A DNA stretch of 64,000 bases from Epiperipatus broadwayi (GCA_028023455.1 JAQFVV010012446.1:1180001-1244000); one strand, 5' to 3'; numbered from the stretch's first letter, positions 11,222-22,478 are shown. The notes: generated from the sequence alone by a model not told the origin. Translations and numbers: made by a program.

Positions 11222-12830
11222 GTTATCAGTTTATAAGTTCTCTTTTTTTTTTCTTTAAAAAAATATAGTCCATTTTTGGTAAATACTTGATTAATTATTA
11301 ATGTTTTTAAATTTAAATTATAGAATCTCTCTATTCTTTACCTTTTTTTTTTAATTTTTTTAAATCCAGGCAAAATTATTTGCTTGTTTGTTTCACTTTT
11401 AAAATGTCTCTCTTTTCTTTTTAATAACTGAAAGATAAAATCGTTTTACTGAATTAAAAAATATATATTTCAAAATGTCTTTCTGCTTGATTAGATAATA
11501 CTGATGAAATAGACAAGGGGAGATAGGAAAAAGTGAATACATGAAATGCAGCTTCCGATGTTAGGATAAGTAGATGCCCAAGCATGGACTACCAGTACAC
11601 AATGCCCCATGATGTCGCAGGAAAATACCTCAATTCTAAGCACTACATTCCTGTACCTAGAGAGAACATCCACTATATATAATAGCCAGAGAATACTTTT
11701 GACACAGGGCCAGTCCTGCTCATCGCCTGAGAGTCTTAAGGGCTTATCCATAGGCACCAGGTCTATTCCCTCTACAAAACTACTGTTGGTCTTCTATCTT
11801 TAGGTCTGGATAGTGGTGAGAATATACTTCAGCGCATCATAAACACAATGTATCCAGGCAGCCCCGCTCAATCATTTGCCCACCATAAACATGAAAAATA
11901 CAAATTCACACATCACTACAATCCCACTCATGAACCTCTTCTACCAGCTAAGTCCACAAAGTGTCATAACAACCTGACATTATTGGAATTTTTGTCCGGT
12001 AAAGCATGAGTATAAAAAAAATACTATAAATGTTTAAAAATTTACATATATGTGTATGCGTATATGCACATGCTGACATCTACATCATATTTTGATTTAA
12101 CAATAATAATATATTTTCATAATTAATTTATTTGGAAAATATGCATAAATTTTAAGCATATACGTGTGTATATACACTTTCATAAAAAGTTTTCTATTTT
12201 TATAGTCAATCAGAGTATTTTCTTTCTCCTTCAAAAAAAAAAAAATGATATAAATCATTTATTAAATTATATCTTTACTTATTACAATTTCCTTTTTTCT
12301 TCTTTTGAAAATAAACAAAATCAGTTTTGTAAGGATAATCATTGATTATAATTCTTTAAATTTAAAAATATCGATTCTAAATATCGTTTTCACTATATAA
12401 ATTATTTGAAATATCTGTTTTGATATATATATATATCACTATCATTTTATGGATTATTTAAATTTTCGTTACATATAAAGTCATTCACCATTTTATATAT
12501 GTTTATCTGTACTTCTCTGCCCATAGCTGACATAGCATACATGTAATTAATTATTCATTCATCTCAGGAAGTCTCGGTGAGCTTGTTGGTTTATCATTGG
12601 TATAATAGTACAGGTAAGGATTGTTTCTGCAGTTGGTTCCACTTAGATTAGAATTTGGTAAGGTTCAGGTCAACAAGCTGTTTTACAGAACACTTAAACA
12701 GAGCACTTTTAAGGCTATGAATTTCAACACAAAGAAGTGGGTCATTTTCCTCCATGTGAATTCAAACTCTATTATTGAATTGAAGAGCAGTTTCTTCCTC
12801 ACATTCTTACATCCTCATGGCAGTTCTCTG
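11222..12830. other. No gene recognised; unusual GC-richer block at about 11500-12010
   Basis: Most of this stretch is AT-rich. The 11500-12010 part is distinctly less AT-rich, and overlapping opposite-strand frames of 64-88 codons cross it. Neither has a recognisable motif and no copy of it is seen elsewhere in the window. It could be a fragment of an unknown repeat or a decayed gene. Confidence 0.3.
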
Positions 12831-13500
12831 TATATTTCTACTAGACATCTCTGCAGCTAGCTTTACTGTTGCCATTCTCTGCTACAGTTACCAACTCCTC
12901 ACAAAATATTTTAGCCAACTTTGCAGCTAGCTCTTCTTCCAATCGCTTCTCAGAAATATTAAAGCCAGACTGATTGATGACTTATTTGAGGTGATTACAA
13001 CATTAAATTTAAAAACAGCAGGATTTTTTTCTTCTCTCTAATCCCTTTTGAAAACAAGCTTGACATTTTTATCAAAGTGTGATTGGAAAAAGTTGACTTC
13101 AATTAACTTTAAACATTTGGAATTTGACCAAAGATGTGATCTACATACATGCTTTTACTTTGATACCAATTAATTAAAAGATTTCAAAAATAGACATTTT
13201 TATAATTATCAGATAACATGCTTGTTTTTAAATTTTCAAAATCAGAATAAAAATATCAATTTTTATTTATCAGACCTTTTAAACACTTAATTTTATAATA
13301 AACTATTATTTTAAATTCGAGAGTTATTTAACTCTTTATTTATTATATTATTCCAAGAAATGTAGAAAAATATTTACAAAAACTTATGTCTGTGTTTATT
13401 TCTACTTTTCCTTTAACTTTATATACATTTGTGCACATACACTATATTTTTGTGTGCTATGTAACCCAACTGCTTACAATATACATATCCTAAATTCAAA
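12830..13500. repeat. Dispersed repeat R2, copy 1
   Basis: Resembles 27640-28160 in the same orientation. Shared blocks include CTCTGCAGCTAGCTTTACTG, AAAGATGTGATCTA, TTAATTAAAAGATTTCAAAA and a GTGTGCT-GT block near the right end. At 27.2-28.2 kb this repeat follows directly after R1, so R1 and R2 may be two parts of one longer element. There is no coding sequence. Confidence 0.6.
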
Positions 13501-13676
13501 AATGAGAAAATGGGTATCATACATTTACTTATTGAGACCAGGATGTTGAAAGTCAGAACTTATGAATGCAACCAAGGTCTATAGAATTTTATATATTATA
13601 GACTATAGATCCATTGCTGATAGGAAAATAGTCAAAATGAGCTTAAAAATCAATGTAACTGAAATAATTAGTTTAA

Positions 13677-14749
13677 ATGATAATACTAACAATATTAACA
13701 CTAGCAAACTCCAACATCATCAATAGTATTCTGCCCCATGGACAAGTCCAGAGAGTAATCACATCATCCATTTCATTCTCTTTATTGCCCAGCTCTTCAA
13801 TTTCATGTAACTTCCCACCTCATATTGTCAAACAATATCAATCTTTTCCGTCCTTATGTCCACTCACTATTCCCTCCAAAACATGGTTCATTAAACAATA
13901 ATTTCTTCTTCATATATGTCCAATTCAGTTTCTCTTTCTGATTTCATCAATTAGTCTCTTTTCATTTAATCTCTTCAATTTATTTTATTTATCCACCTGA
14001 GTTTCTTTCATTTTTCTCCATGTCCATATCTCAAAGACTTACAATCTGTTCCTAATTTTATTACTCAGTCTCCATGTTTAACAATTATATATTAGTATAC
14101 TCCACACATAGTATTTAATTAATATTTTTCTGAATTCTTTCTTCAAAGTCACAAAATATATTTTTTCTAATGCTATTCTTCATCTTCCCTTCTTCCATCC
14201 TCACACAACCAACTACCCAAATATCTAAATCCCTTTACCTGCTAAAATATGCTATCATGGATTTCAATTTGCAATCTTTTTGTATTTCTCTGTATCCATA
14301 AACATTAAGTATTCTCAACATTAAACCTTCATTCCATATTTCATATATCCTTTCTCTAATTTATCGACATATACTGAAGACATTTTCATCATCAGCTATA
14401 AGAACCATATTATCTAAAAATCTTATACATTTTATTATTCTACTTCCAACATATTTCTCTCCACAGTCTAAATAATTATTGAGCATGTCTTCTAAAACAA
14501 TATTTAAAAAAACAACTGACTTATTGCATTCATGACTAACTCCTCATTCTATATTCACTTTATCAGTCTCATTATTTCCCATTCTAATTTTTATTCTTTA
14601 TCCAATACACATATTTCTAATCAATCTTCTATCTTTCCAAAATATTCCTTTATTTTTTTAACACAGTCCTAAGTTTATTCCCGATTACTTTATTCAAATT
14701 CTTTTTCCAAATCCACAAAACATATACCAATTCATTTATCTTTTTCAAT
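13677..14749 (-). pseudogene. LINE reverse transcriptase, decayed C-terminal part
   Basis: Reading leftwards on the minus strand, continuing from the fragment at 14932-15316, several short frames give LINE reverse transcriptase features. These include a remnant of the catalytic FADD box (MVLIADDE-like, near 14381-14410) and a following stretch resembling the thumb. Stops and shifts are frequent, so it is an old, inactive copy. The family A insertion at 14761-14920 separates it from its N-terminal half. Confidence 0.6.
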
Positions 14750-14760
14750 ATATTTCTCTG

Positions 14761-14920
14761 AAAAACAAATAAACTCTCCATACAGTAGTGCCACTCACTA
14801 GAAGACAGAGTAATCAATGGATGCAAGAAGGTCTGTGCATATCTCTATCTAGTGCCTACTGTATGAAGAGTTTACCTGTTTTTAACAGCTTGTGCAAGCT
14901 TAAGAACTGGTGATCATGTG
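14761..14920. mobile_element. Short family A element inserted in a LINE
   Basis: It begins with the family A arm (AACTCTCCATACAG) and ends with the GGTGATCATGTGAT extension. The flanks ATATTTCTCTG (14750-14760) and ATATCTCTCTG (14921-14931) are an 11-bp target duplication with one difference. The host LINE reading frame resumes on the other side (RTIAERY | IEKDK). No hammerhead core remains in this copy. Confidence 0.65.
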
Positions 14921-14931
14921 ATATCTCTCTG

Positions 14932-15316
14932 CAATTGTTCTAGCAACACCAAAAGCATCTCTTGTATTTTTTCCTTTCTGAAAACCAAACTGTTCTTCTC
15001 TAATATAATACTCTACATTTTCATAAATTCTTTGAGTTAAAATCCTCAATAAAATTTTAGAAGCATGGTATAACAAACTTATTGTTCTGTACTTTTCATA
15101 TTTAACAGATTTCTTTTTTTTAACAATTAGAATCATTATAGTTCTTTAAAAAATCTTACCATCACTTTATTATTTCATCTGGCAATATGTTCATATTTTT
15201 ATCATTTACTTCAATATCTTCTTTATTTTCAGTCCCATAATTAATTAAATTATTTTCTCTTCTAAATAGACAATGAGGATATTCTCTCCATCTTTAAATA
15301 TATTTTTGCTATCAGT
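14932..15316 (-). pseudogene. LINE reverse transcriptase, N-terminal part
   Basis: The minus-strand frame from 15136 contains YRTISLLYHASKILLRILTQ, followed by EEQFGFQKGKNTRDA, the finger motifs of non-LTR retrotransposon reverse transcriptases. Upstream, up to 15316, a second frame reads IADKNGKALTDS, the linker seen just before the RT domain of such LINEs. It probably belonged to the same element as the endonuclease fragment at 18680-19257. If so, 15.3-18.6 kb is an insertion or rearrangement between them. Confidence 0.7.
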
Positions 15317-15318
15317 TA

Positions 15319-16035
15319 ATGCCTTTCCATTCTTATCTGCAATTTCACTTGCTACCCATTGTAACGGTCAGAAAACGTGTGACTCGTAAACATAGTGCAG
15401 AATTCGACCACCATACAGAACAGCAGCACCATCGAGTAACAAGATGGGTGAGAAAGGTAATGCGCTATGCAAAAGATTTGGATAAAGAATTTATATCAGT
15501 ATATTTGTACAAAAGATGGGATGATTGTGTTAAGAGGATTATTGAGTGTTATAGTAGTAAGGAATGGGATAAAAGAATAGATTTATTAATAAAGACTAGG
15601 GAGTTAGAGAGATGGAGAAATAGTATGGAGAGTAAAAAGAGTTTAAATATATTTAGAAATAAACAGAATATTAGGTGTGAGTTAATATATGATAATAGTA
15701 AGGAAAGTAGTTTATTGTTTAAGGCTCGAACGGGATCTTTAGCTACAAAAGAATATACATGTAAATGGAAAAATATGGGTGATTTATTTTGTAAATTATG
15801 TAAGGAAGGAATTGAAAATATTAGGCATTTGTTAATTGAATGTAAATGTTTGAAAACAGAAAGGGTACATATAATGAAGTTGTGGAAAAATAAATATGAA
15901 AAGAGTGATTATACAGAAAGTGAATTATTGGTTTTTATGCTAGGTTTGGGAAAAGATAAGGGGGATTTAGATATAAAGGTTATAGAGTTGACAAAAATTA
16001 TGTTGTGGAAATGGGATAGAGCAGATTATGGGTAA
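15319..16035 (+). CDS. Non-LTR retrotransposon C-terminal region with zinc knuckle (5'-truncated)
   Basis: A 238-codon open frame, long for this window. Residues at about 156-174 form C-x2-C-x9-H-x4-C (FCKLCKEGIENIRHLLIEC), preceded by LLFKARTGSLATKEY and followed by a leucine-rich, W-rich end (MLWKWDRADYG). This pattern, a CCHC knuckle after the reverse transcriptase, is typical of the C-terminus of many LINE ORF2 proteins; the RT and endonuclease are missing. The first 40 or so residues differ in composition and may come from other sequence, so the true 5' boundary is probably near 15430. After the stop, a 3' tail ends in (CATCA)n repeats at 16130-16153. It is probably inactive because it is truncated, although the frame is open. 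Confidence 0.7.
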   Translation: MPFHSYLQFHLLPIVTVRKRVTRKHSAEFDHHTEQQHHRVTRWVRKVMRYAKDLDKEFISVYLYKRWDDCVKRIIECYSSKEWDKRIDLLIKTRELERWRNSMESKKSLNIFRNKQNIRCELIYDNSKESSLLFKARTGSLATKEYTCKWKNMGDLFCKLCKEGIENIRHLLIECKCLKTERVHIMKLWKNKYEKSDYTESELLVFMLGLGKDKGDLDIKVIELTKIMLWKWDRADYG

Positions 16036-16153
16036 ATTTAGAGTGGGGAATGTAAAAGAAAGTGGCTAACAGGTTTATCTGGGCTTAATTGCTGAGATAT
16101 TCTTGACTTCGTTTAAGGAGAAGCCATAATTCATCACATCACATCACATCACT

Positions 16154-18592
16154 CGTGGTACTGAGTTCGAACATAGTTTATCAGTTCCACAATACGATCC
16201 ATGACACAATGCATCTGATGCAACATTAGTAAAGATTTCCTTAGGCACGGTGGTCAGGGATATGCAAGAGACTCATGATTTTATTCTCGAGTTAGCTAAT
16301 AACCAAACTAATATTAATTAAACATTCATATTTATATAATCGAGGAAATATTATATAGAATGGGTATCGAATAAATGAAACGTAACTGCAGACGTATAGT
16401 TTAAAATTATTTATTAATACATTTTAATAAAACAATCATTTACTAATAATATTTGTGGATTTAAAGCTTCAGTAGCAGGATTTGCGACATGATTATATTT
16501 TAAAGAATACATTTATTTATTTAGACATTATTTTATATTGAGGATTTCAGTAGCGGTATTTCCGATACTGAAATGTTTACAAAAGGAATACATTTATTTG
16601 AAGGCGTAATCTAGCTACCTAAAATTCTCGAGTGAGTATTTCTAATGCATGCCTGGAGGGATTTATACCTTTGCAATGCAAGAGTCTAAAGTAAGATTTA
16701 AGAGTAGCAGCGGACATATATTTATTTAATTAAAACTATTTATTTTATGACTAAGGGCAAACATTTATTTGAGAGTGAATTATGAAGATAATGCAGAGGC
16801 GGAGTGATATATAGAATAATAGAATTGAGCAAAGGAACACGTACGCTTTAGAAAGGCGATATGGAATGGCAGTATATTGAAACTGCAATGCCGCGAATGA
16901 GTTTATAAAACTGTCGGGCTGGTCTCTGCCATGGCCCGATGAAGTAAGGTGTCACATAAGCATAACCAGAGACAAGCGGTACGTGTCGCAATTTGCCAGC
17001 TGGCTGCATGACAGGTCAAATCCTACAGGAGCATTTATTATGTCCACTTGTGCAGGACGACGGGGGTTAATTTCAACCCTGAAGAATCCGGAATATTTAC
17101 GGTGGAATAGATCATCATGTCTCTAAAACGTAACACATGTATACTGTATAAACATTATGATGAGATTTCAACAGATTTCTAACTCGGTCCTACATTATCA
17201 ACATTTATTAAAGAACGTTGGCGACTCTCAAAGAAATGTAATTTTCTGGAATTATTCATGATGATTTAGTAAATACAAAACATATATATAAATTGGGAAT
17301 TATTGTAACAATACGTCAGCCATTTGCGAAGTAGTAGACCCCTGCATTACAATAAATGATGCCATTGAATGCGTGTCGATTTATATGGAAGTTAAGTTAT
17401 TTAGGAAAATACATATTAATGAAAATGTGACACGCATTCACTGTTTCAAACGATCATAGATTTAAACTTTGAAAATAGAGACAATTGTGAGCATGCAATA
17501 ATTAGATAATAAATATAGATAAAATGTAGATTTTAAAAATACGCACCCAAGATAGAATGAGGTAAGCTAGATTAGTAAAGAAATTTACACATTAAATTAA
17601 TTATTCAATTTTAGTTATACAAATGGTAGTTTTACATTTTATAATTTAGATAAGTAGTATGAAGAAGAGCTATAGCATATTATTAGAGTACTCTAGAGTC
17701 TGAACACAGACAGGTACCTGTTTTATAAGAAGTTTTCCGAGTCCATTGTTTAGTAGCAAATAGTTAATGAGTGGCAATTCTTTCTTGTATTTAGATATTT
17801 CATTTAATTTCACGGCAGCAGCAGCTTTTCATTTATTTCAAGCAGCAGATCTTCATGGTGAATTTATGATGGGCAATGGAAAGTTCGGCATCCGATAGGC
17901 CATCTCCCGATGGAGAATAATCTAGATGCTTTACTCGGTCATACCTTGGCAGAAACAAATTATTTTATATTTTTGGAGACTCTCGGTGATCGAGAGCAAA
18001 GCTAAAGTTTAAGTGAATGTCTCCAGCAAGTCTAAGATGGCCTCTTTTTTTTATCTTGATCTCTCACGTTTTTGTCAAGATATTTTTAGGTTCTATTTAA
18101 TCTGCCCTGAGGATAATCAACGCATTTTGTTGGTTTTTAATTAAAGAAAGCTGCCGTTCTATTGTTTACATTTTACATTTACTAATTATATTTTGGGGAA
18201 TTTTTCTTTAATTAATCTATTATCTATCACTGACCGATGCTTTTAAATTTCAAAAACAAAAAGGGAACATAAGATTATTTTAACTTTTAATTAAATATTA
18301 CATCAGATGTTTTTAGAATTATTATTAAATGAAATTTAAACAAAGAAATAAATACGAACTTTATAATCCAAAATAAATGATTAAAATTATACAAAATCAT
18401 ATAACTAAAAGAAATCTAAATTATATTATTTTATCCCTATTTATTGCGTTTAATTTGAGATCGAAATGTGTGCGTGTTTATGCTGAATTCTACATATATT
18501 TATACATTTTTAATATTGTTACACACACAATTCGATATCAAAAAGTTTAAATTTGGGCGGGATAGACCGGTCAGTGAGAGACGACAGAAAAA
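16154..18592. other. Less AT-rich, repeat-like non-coding region of unknown type
   Basis: No open frame of note in 2.4 kb, but the composition is visibly richer in GC and CpG than either side, especially 16790-17100 and 17700-18000. Two related blocks (TTCAGTAGCAGGATTTGCGA at about 16468 and TTTCAGTAGCGGTATTTCCGA at about 16544, each followed by GAATACATTTATTT) suggest internal duplication. Two sites, 17219-17230 and 17971-17982, share TTGG[C/A]GACTCTC, a shape like an LTR-retrotransposon primer-binding site, but no paired LTRs or gag/pol were found. It could be an LTR or leader of an unknown retroelement. Confidence 0.3.
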
Positions 18593-18633
18593 GGTGAAAC
18601 TTAAGATTCGAATACGAATCTTACTGTTTCACC
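18593..18633. other. Perfect-core hairpin
   Basis: GGTGAAAC (18593-18600) pairs with GTTTCACC (18626-18633), and inside it AAGATTCG (18603-18610) pairs with CGAATCTT (18615-18622) around the loop AATA. It may be an intrinsic RNA structure or the tip of a small inverted-repeat element. Confidence 0.5.
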
Positions 18634-18679
18634 ATGTCTTTTTTTCCCAAGTGACACATCTTATTCTATAAAATACCAG

Positions 18680-19257
18680 ATTATATCTTTTCACCAGTGA
18701 ACCATTTCTATTTCTTTACAATTTTTGCTCCGACCACTTTTCATTTGCTAAATCTGTTTCTTTTCTTAGCTCATTATTAATTTTTTTATATGCACTTTGC
18801 CCTTCCTCAGTATTTACATTCTTCCATCTTCTCTATACTTTCATTTTTTTAAACATACCATCAATTATATGAGGTCATTTAGCTTTCCTTAATCTATTAA
18901 TACCTATTTCATTTTTTGCTGTTTTTAAGAATTTTTATTTAATCCTGCACCAACACTTCTTAAAACTATTAATAAAGAATCTTTAACAATCCTTTTTATT
19001 GCATTTTCACAAATTAAACCAAATTTTTCTTTTTCTATTTCTCTCAATGTATCTAAGACTCATCTTACATATCCTTTCCTTCTTTTAATTCTTTTGCTAA
19101 CTCAATTTTAATTTAGCATAACCAAATTATGATCTGAGTTTATATCAGGACTAGGCAAAGCATGCAAATCCTTAAGAGCATTCTTGTATAAATCCTGAAT
19201 CAATATATAATCAATTTGATAACATTCTCTATCATTTAGCTTTCTAGGTATACAATT
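18680..19257 (-). pseudogene. LINE endonuclease C-terminus and linker
   Basis: On the minus strand the frame ending near 19108 contains CYQIDYILIQDLYKN and INSDHNLVML. These are the DYIL and SDHxL boxes of apurinic-type LINE endonucleases. Downstream of a stop, another frame gives INNELRKETDLANEKW, the linker that follows the endonuclease. The N-terminal GDFN part is missing and the frames are broken. The right end abuts a family A fragment. Confidence 0.65.
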
Positions 19258-19302
19258 CCCATACAGCTTGTCTAAGCATAGAAAATGGTGTTCATGTGAT
19301 GT
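19258..19302. repeat. Family A terminal fragment
   Basis: CAGCTTGTCTAAGCATAG followed by AATGGTGTTCATGTGATG matches the one-sided extension of family A elements (compare 14887-14920 and 43708-43749). The apparent start of the overlapping minus frame comes from this fragment. Confidence 0.55.
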
Positions 19303-19324
19303 AAAGATTAACACTGAAAATTAT

Positions 19325-19430
19325 ATGTCTGGCTGATTACATATCTCCAAAACTTTTTACAGCATTTTCACAAAAAGTATTTTTTGAATTAAAATGGGAA
19401 ATGGACATTATTTAAGTCATCTAGATTTTA
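19325..19430 (+). pseudogene. RTE LINE reverse transcriptase fragment, left of insertion
   Basis: The plus strand reads YISPKLFTAFSQKVFFELKWE and then, after a frameshift, HYLSHLDF. It matches the GDSISPKLFT...LDFADD segment of the RTE element at 33416-36631. It continues at 19735 after the family D insertion. Confidence 0.65.
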
Positions 19431-19734
19431 ACAAAATCACACTTTTCTTTATTTTGCTGTAATATCCTATAAATACAATTTATCCAAATGACTTTGAACA
19501 CTTTTTAGCAAAACTCTTTATTTGTACATATATATATATATACACACCTACATTTCGACTGTCCTGCAGTCTTCTTCAGCGCCAGTTCATTTTAATTTTT
19601 TAATTTTTTTTTTCCAAAAATTAAAATGAACTGGCTCCAAAGAAGACTGGAGAACAGTCGAAATGTTGGTGTATGTATATATGTACAAATAAAGAGTTTT
19701 ACTAAAAAGTGTTTGAAGTGTTTTGGATAAATTG
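19431..19734. mobile_element. Family D snapback element inserted in an RTE LINE
   Basis: It interrupts the RTE reverse transcriptase exactly at the FADD box and is flanked by CATCTAGATTTTA (19418-19430) and CATCTATATTTTA (19735-19747), a 13-bp duplication with one change. Two arms of about 125 bp are inverted repeats around 19590-19620. Each arm holds GAAGACTG...CAGTCGAAAT (mirrored on the left). The left side alone has a further stretch of about 45 nt (ATCACACTTTTCTTTATTTT...), the one-sided extension seen at the right end of the element at 55086-56846. This is Penelope-like terminal architecture without coding sequence. Confidence 0.75.
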
Positions 19735-20716
19735 CATCTATATTTTATCGATGATGTGGTTATTTTTGCAAATAATACTTTAGAATTTGACAAAGTGTTA
19801 CAAAGGTTATCAGATGAAAGTAAGCAAATAGAACTAAGGCTAAATCCTAAAAAGATTAATGTTCTATGGATTTTCTCAGAGAAAGAAAATAAAAATTGGC
19901 AATCATGAGTTAGAATTTAACAGCTACAAATATTTTTATCTGATTATTTAAATTCTTAAAACAGTCAGGAATATGATAGATGAAATTAATCATAGAATTA
20001 AATTTGAATGGAATATTTGTGGTAGAAATAAGATTTAAATGGAAATATGCCTACGTTTTGAAAAGAAATTTTTTTCATATATGTGCCTTATCAGTTCTTA
20101 CTTATGGATCAGAGACTTGGACACTTAATAGAAGAGAATAACTGAGACTTCAGATCACTCACCAAAGTAGAAAGAGATGTATTTTGGAAGTCAAAAAAGA
20201 GATTGAAAAGTAATATATGAATGAGAGAACATACAAATATCACTGATATAACCAAAAAGCTGAAACGGAACTGGACATATTGCTAGAAGATAATAGATGG
20301 ATAGTTGAAATTTTAAATTAGATCCCAAAAAAATCAAAGAAGATTCATGAGATGGATGTATAAAATAAAGAAGATTTCTGGTTTGATGTGAAGAAGAGAC
20401 ACTACAAATCGGAAAAATTGAATGAAACTTGGAAAGATTTTCATCCTGCAAGAGACTGATGATAATTAAAAGTGATGATGATGGTGATATGTATGATAAT
20501 AACAAACAAGATGTATATAGATCCCAAAAAAATCGAAGAAGATTCGTGAGATGGATGTATAAAATAAAGAAGATTGCTGGTTTGATGTGAAGAAGAGACA
20601 CTACAAATAGGAAAAATTGAATGAAACTTGGAAAGATTTTCATCCTGCAAGAGACTGATGATAATTAAAAGTGATGATGATGATGATGATGATATGTATG
20701 ATAATAACAAACGAGA
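19735..20716 (+). pseudogene. RTE LINE 3' part and tail
   Basis: It starts HLYFIDDVVIFANNTLEFD, a diverged FADD catalytic box, and runs through decayed frames equivalent to the NHRIK-W..GRN and LTYGSETWTL segments of the full RTE copy. Its 3' end (TTTCATCCTGCAAGAGACTGATGATAATT) is the counterpart of the 33430-33460 tail and finishes in (GAT)n. Many stops are present. Confidence 0.7.
20321..20716 (+). repeat. Tandem duplication of the RTE 3' end, 199-bp period
   Basis: GATCCCAAAAAAATC begins at 20321 and again at 20520. The two copies differ at only a few positions over about 190 bp and both end in AAAAGTGATGATGATG. The overlapping minus frames of 89 and 150 codons are artefacts of this duplication. 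Confidence 0.85.
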
Positions 20717-20846
20717 TGTATAGAATGACCTTTAATTTGATTATCTATATTCAATTAGCTGTACCTGTAGTTTTGCTCATATTAGATTAATAGAAAGTAA
20801 TGAAATTTATAATTAAAATATATATAAATAATATTTACAGAAAATA

Positions 20847-20912
20847 TCAACAGCAGGTAAAAATAAATGTATTTTTAAAAACAATATTGTAAGACATTTT
20901 ACCTGCTGTTGA
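20847..20912. other. Hairpin with perfect 16-bp stem
   Basis: TCAACAGCAGGTAAAA (20847-20862) and its exact complement TTTTACCTGCTGTTGA (20897-20912) enclose a 34-nt AT-rich loop. It may be a tiny fold-back element or a small-RNA-like hairpin; nothing conserved supports the latter. Confidence 0.5.
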
Positions 20913-21323
20913 CTACTTATGAATTATTATTTCATATAAATATTCTTAAATATATTTTTAAACTAAATAATATTGTTTTATTTTACTAACACGAGCAAAG
21001 CTGACACGCAGCTTTACACATGCTATTAGAATAATAAAAGAATATAATGCAGTTGGTTATTAAAGAATATTTCTAATTTATATATATAAGGAGGATATAT
21101 TCTGAGGAGTAGAAATGTTTTAATGTTTTATGATCTAATTTCCATTTTTGAATTCTGACGTATTGAATATTAAAAAAAAAAAAAACATTTCCCTCGATAA
21201 TTCTCTCCATTTCTCTAGTTGACCCATCACTGTTATTAGAAAGTTTGATAGATATAATAAACACCTCCACACTTCCCCAATTCTTCTCAAATTCATATAA
21301 ATAAAGATATAATAAAAGACAAA

Positions 21324-21378
21324 TGACCCCCAAGATGCATTTCGTGCTGAACCAGCACTCATCAGTTGGCCCAGGTCA
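21324..21378 (-). ncRNA. Hammerhead ribozyme, family B, canonical core
   Basis: Minus strand: outer stem I UGACC/GGUCA, internal loop UGGG/GG, inner stem I CCAA/UUGG, core CUGAUGA, stem II GUGCU-(GGUUC)-AGCAC with G10.1-C11.1, GAA, palindromic ATGCAT, then C as cleavage nucleotide (AUC|UUGG). Every invariant hammerhead nucleotide is present, making this the best ribozyme candidate in the window. With a two-base-pair helix III, cleavage may proceed as a dimer. Confidence 0.8.
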
Positions 21379-21725
21379 CTATCTCTCATATATATCTCTA
21401 TTATATGCAAAGTATTTATCTAGAGTAAATTGTTACATTTTCATTTACCATTGTCAAACTCCCTCCACTCACAACTTTGACGCCATCCATTTCAGATAAA
21501 TACAATAATGACTACTAGCAATCATTTTCGAAACTAGAGATTATGTCTAGCACAGATATAAACTTTAAACCTCAGTTAAAGATTAATATATCTGATTTTT
21601 AAAAATTTACACACAAGGAGTTATTCACCTTTCTCTGTCCCGTATGCAATATATTTATAGATATAATAAACACTTCCCCAATTCTTTTCAAATTCATATA
21701 AATAAAGATATAATAAAAGGCAAAT

Positions 21726-21771
21726 GCCCCCCAATATGCATTTCGTGCTGAACCAGCACTCATCAGTTGGC
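21726..21771 (-). ncRNA. Hammerhead ribozyme, family B, second unit
   Basis: Same core, stem II and ATGCAT palindrome as the neighbouring unit, with A instead of C at the cleavage position (AUA). Inner stem I CCAA/UUGG is kept; the outer stem is shorter (GCC/GGC). Cleavage at AUA is tolerated by hammerheads but is slower. Confidence 0.7.
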
Positions 21772-22177
21772 AATTAAAATATATTTACATATTCCACTTT
21801 CAAACTCTGGCTGTAATATCGCAATAGTATCAAGTTTTATAATTAAAACATATTTATGTTTTCGATTTTTAACGTATTGAATACCAAATAAAAAAATTTC
21901 CCGCTAATTCTTTATATTAGCTGTCCCCTGCATTAGTAGAAAGTTTGATAATTATAATATTTCATAATATTTGCAAGAAACGATTATTAACAGCAGTATT
22001 TTAAAAACATATAACTTTTGTAAAACATAATAACTGAAACACCCAGGCTTACTATATGCCTGTGTCTATATATGTAATATATAGGGTATATGAGCACAGA
22101 CTTTCACATGCCACACCACTCTCCACACTATCTCATAACACTGATACATTTGAACACATATATACTGAAAAGACAAA

Positions 22178-22234
22178 TAATCACCAATATATGTATTTCA
22201 TGCTAAACCAGCAATCACCAGTTGGTCCAGATTA
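22178..22234 (-). ncRNA. Hammerhead-like motif, family B', core mutated
   Basis: Outer stem I UAAUC/GAUUA replaces the UGACC/GGUCA of family B, a set of compensatory changes. Inner CCAA/UUGG is unchanged. The core reads CUGGUGA (A6 to G), which should disable it. Confidence 0.6.
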
Positions 22235-22478
22235 CCATCTCTACACATATATGCTATAAGTGCTCAGATATATATTAAGATAGCCAATTCTCATACTTTA
22301 ATGGACAGGCTTCAATCCACTCCACACTCCAACTCTTCAACCATCCATCCAATTGAAAATCTGATGTTGGAACGCTCAAAGGCCACCCTGAGGCTGAGCT
22401 TCTTGTCATACCCATGTTGACCCAAGGTCAATCTGACCCCTATATCTCAGCACTTATAGCATATATGTGTAGAGATGG

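Larger units (their letters stand above)
21246..21780 (-). mobile_element. Family B tandem array (1.3 units, about 411-414 bp each)
   Basis: ATATAATAAACACYTCC occurs at 21246 and about 21660, so one full unit is followed by a partial second, each containing one minus-strand hammerhead. The unit is nearly identical to 38645-39080. There is no protein frame: the 86- and 91-codon minus frames cross it with different boundaries. A unit of about 400 bp in short tandem array with one ribozyme per unit is the layout of animal retrozymes. Related flanking blocks at about 21155-21245 and 21858-21955 resemble each other. Confidence 0.7.

Noticed and set aside
19540-19720. Intrinsic bacterial-style terminator from the inverted repeat followed by T/A runs
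   Set aside because: The inverted repeat is the arm of a family D mobile element and the genome is eukaryotic.
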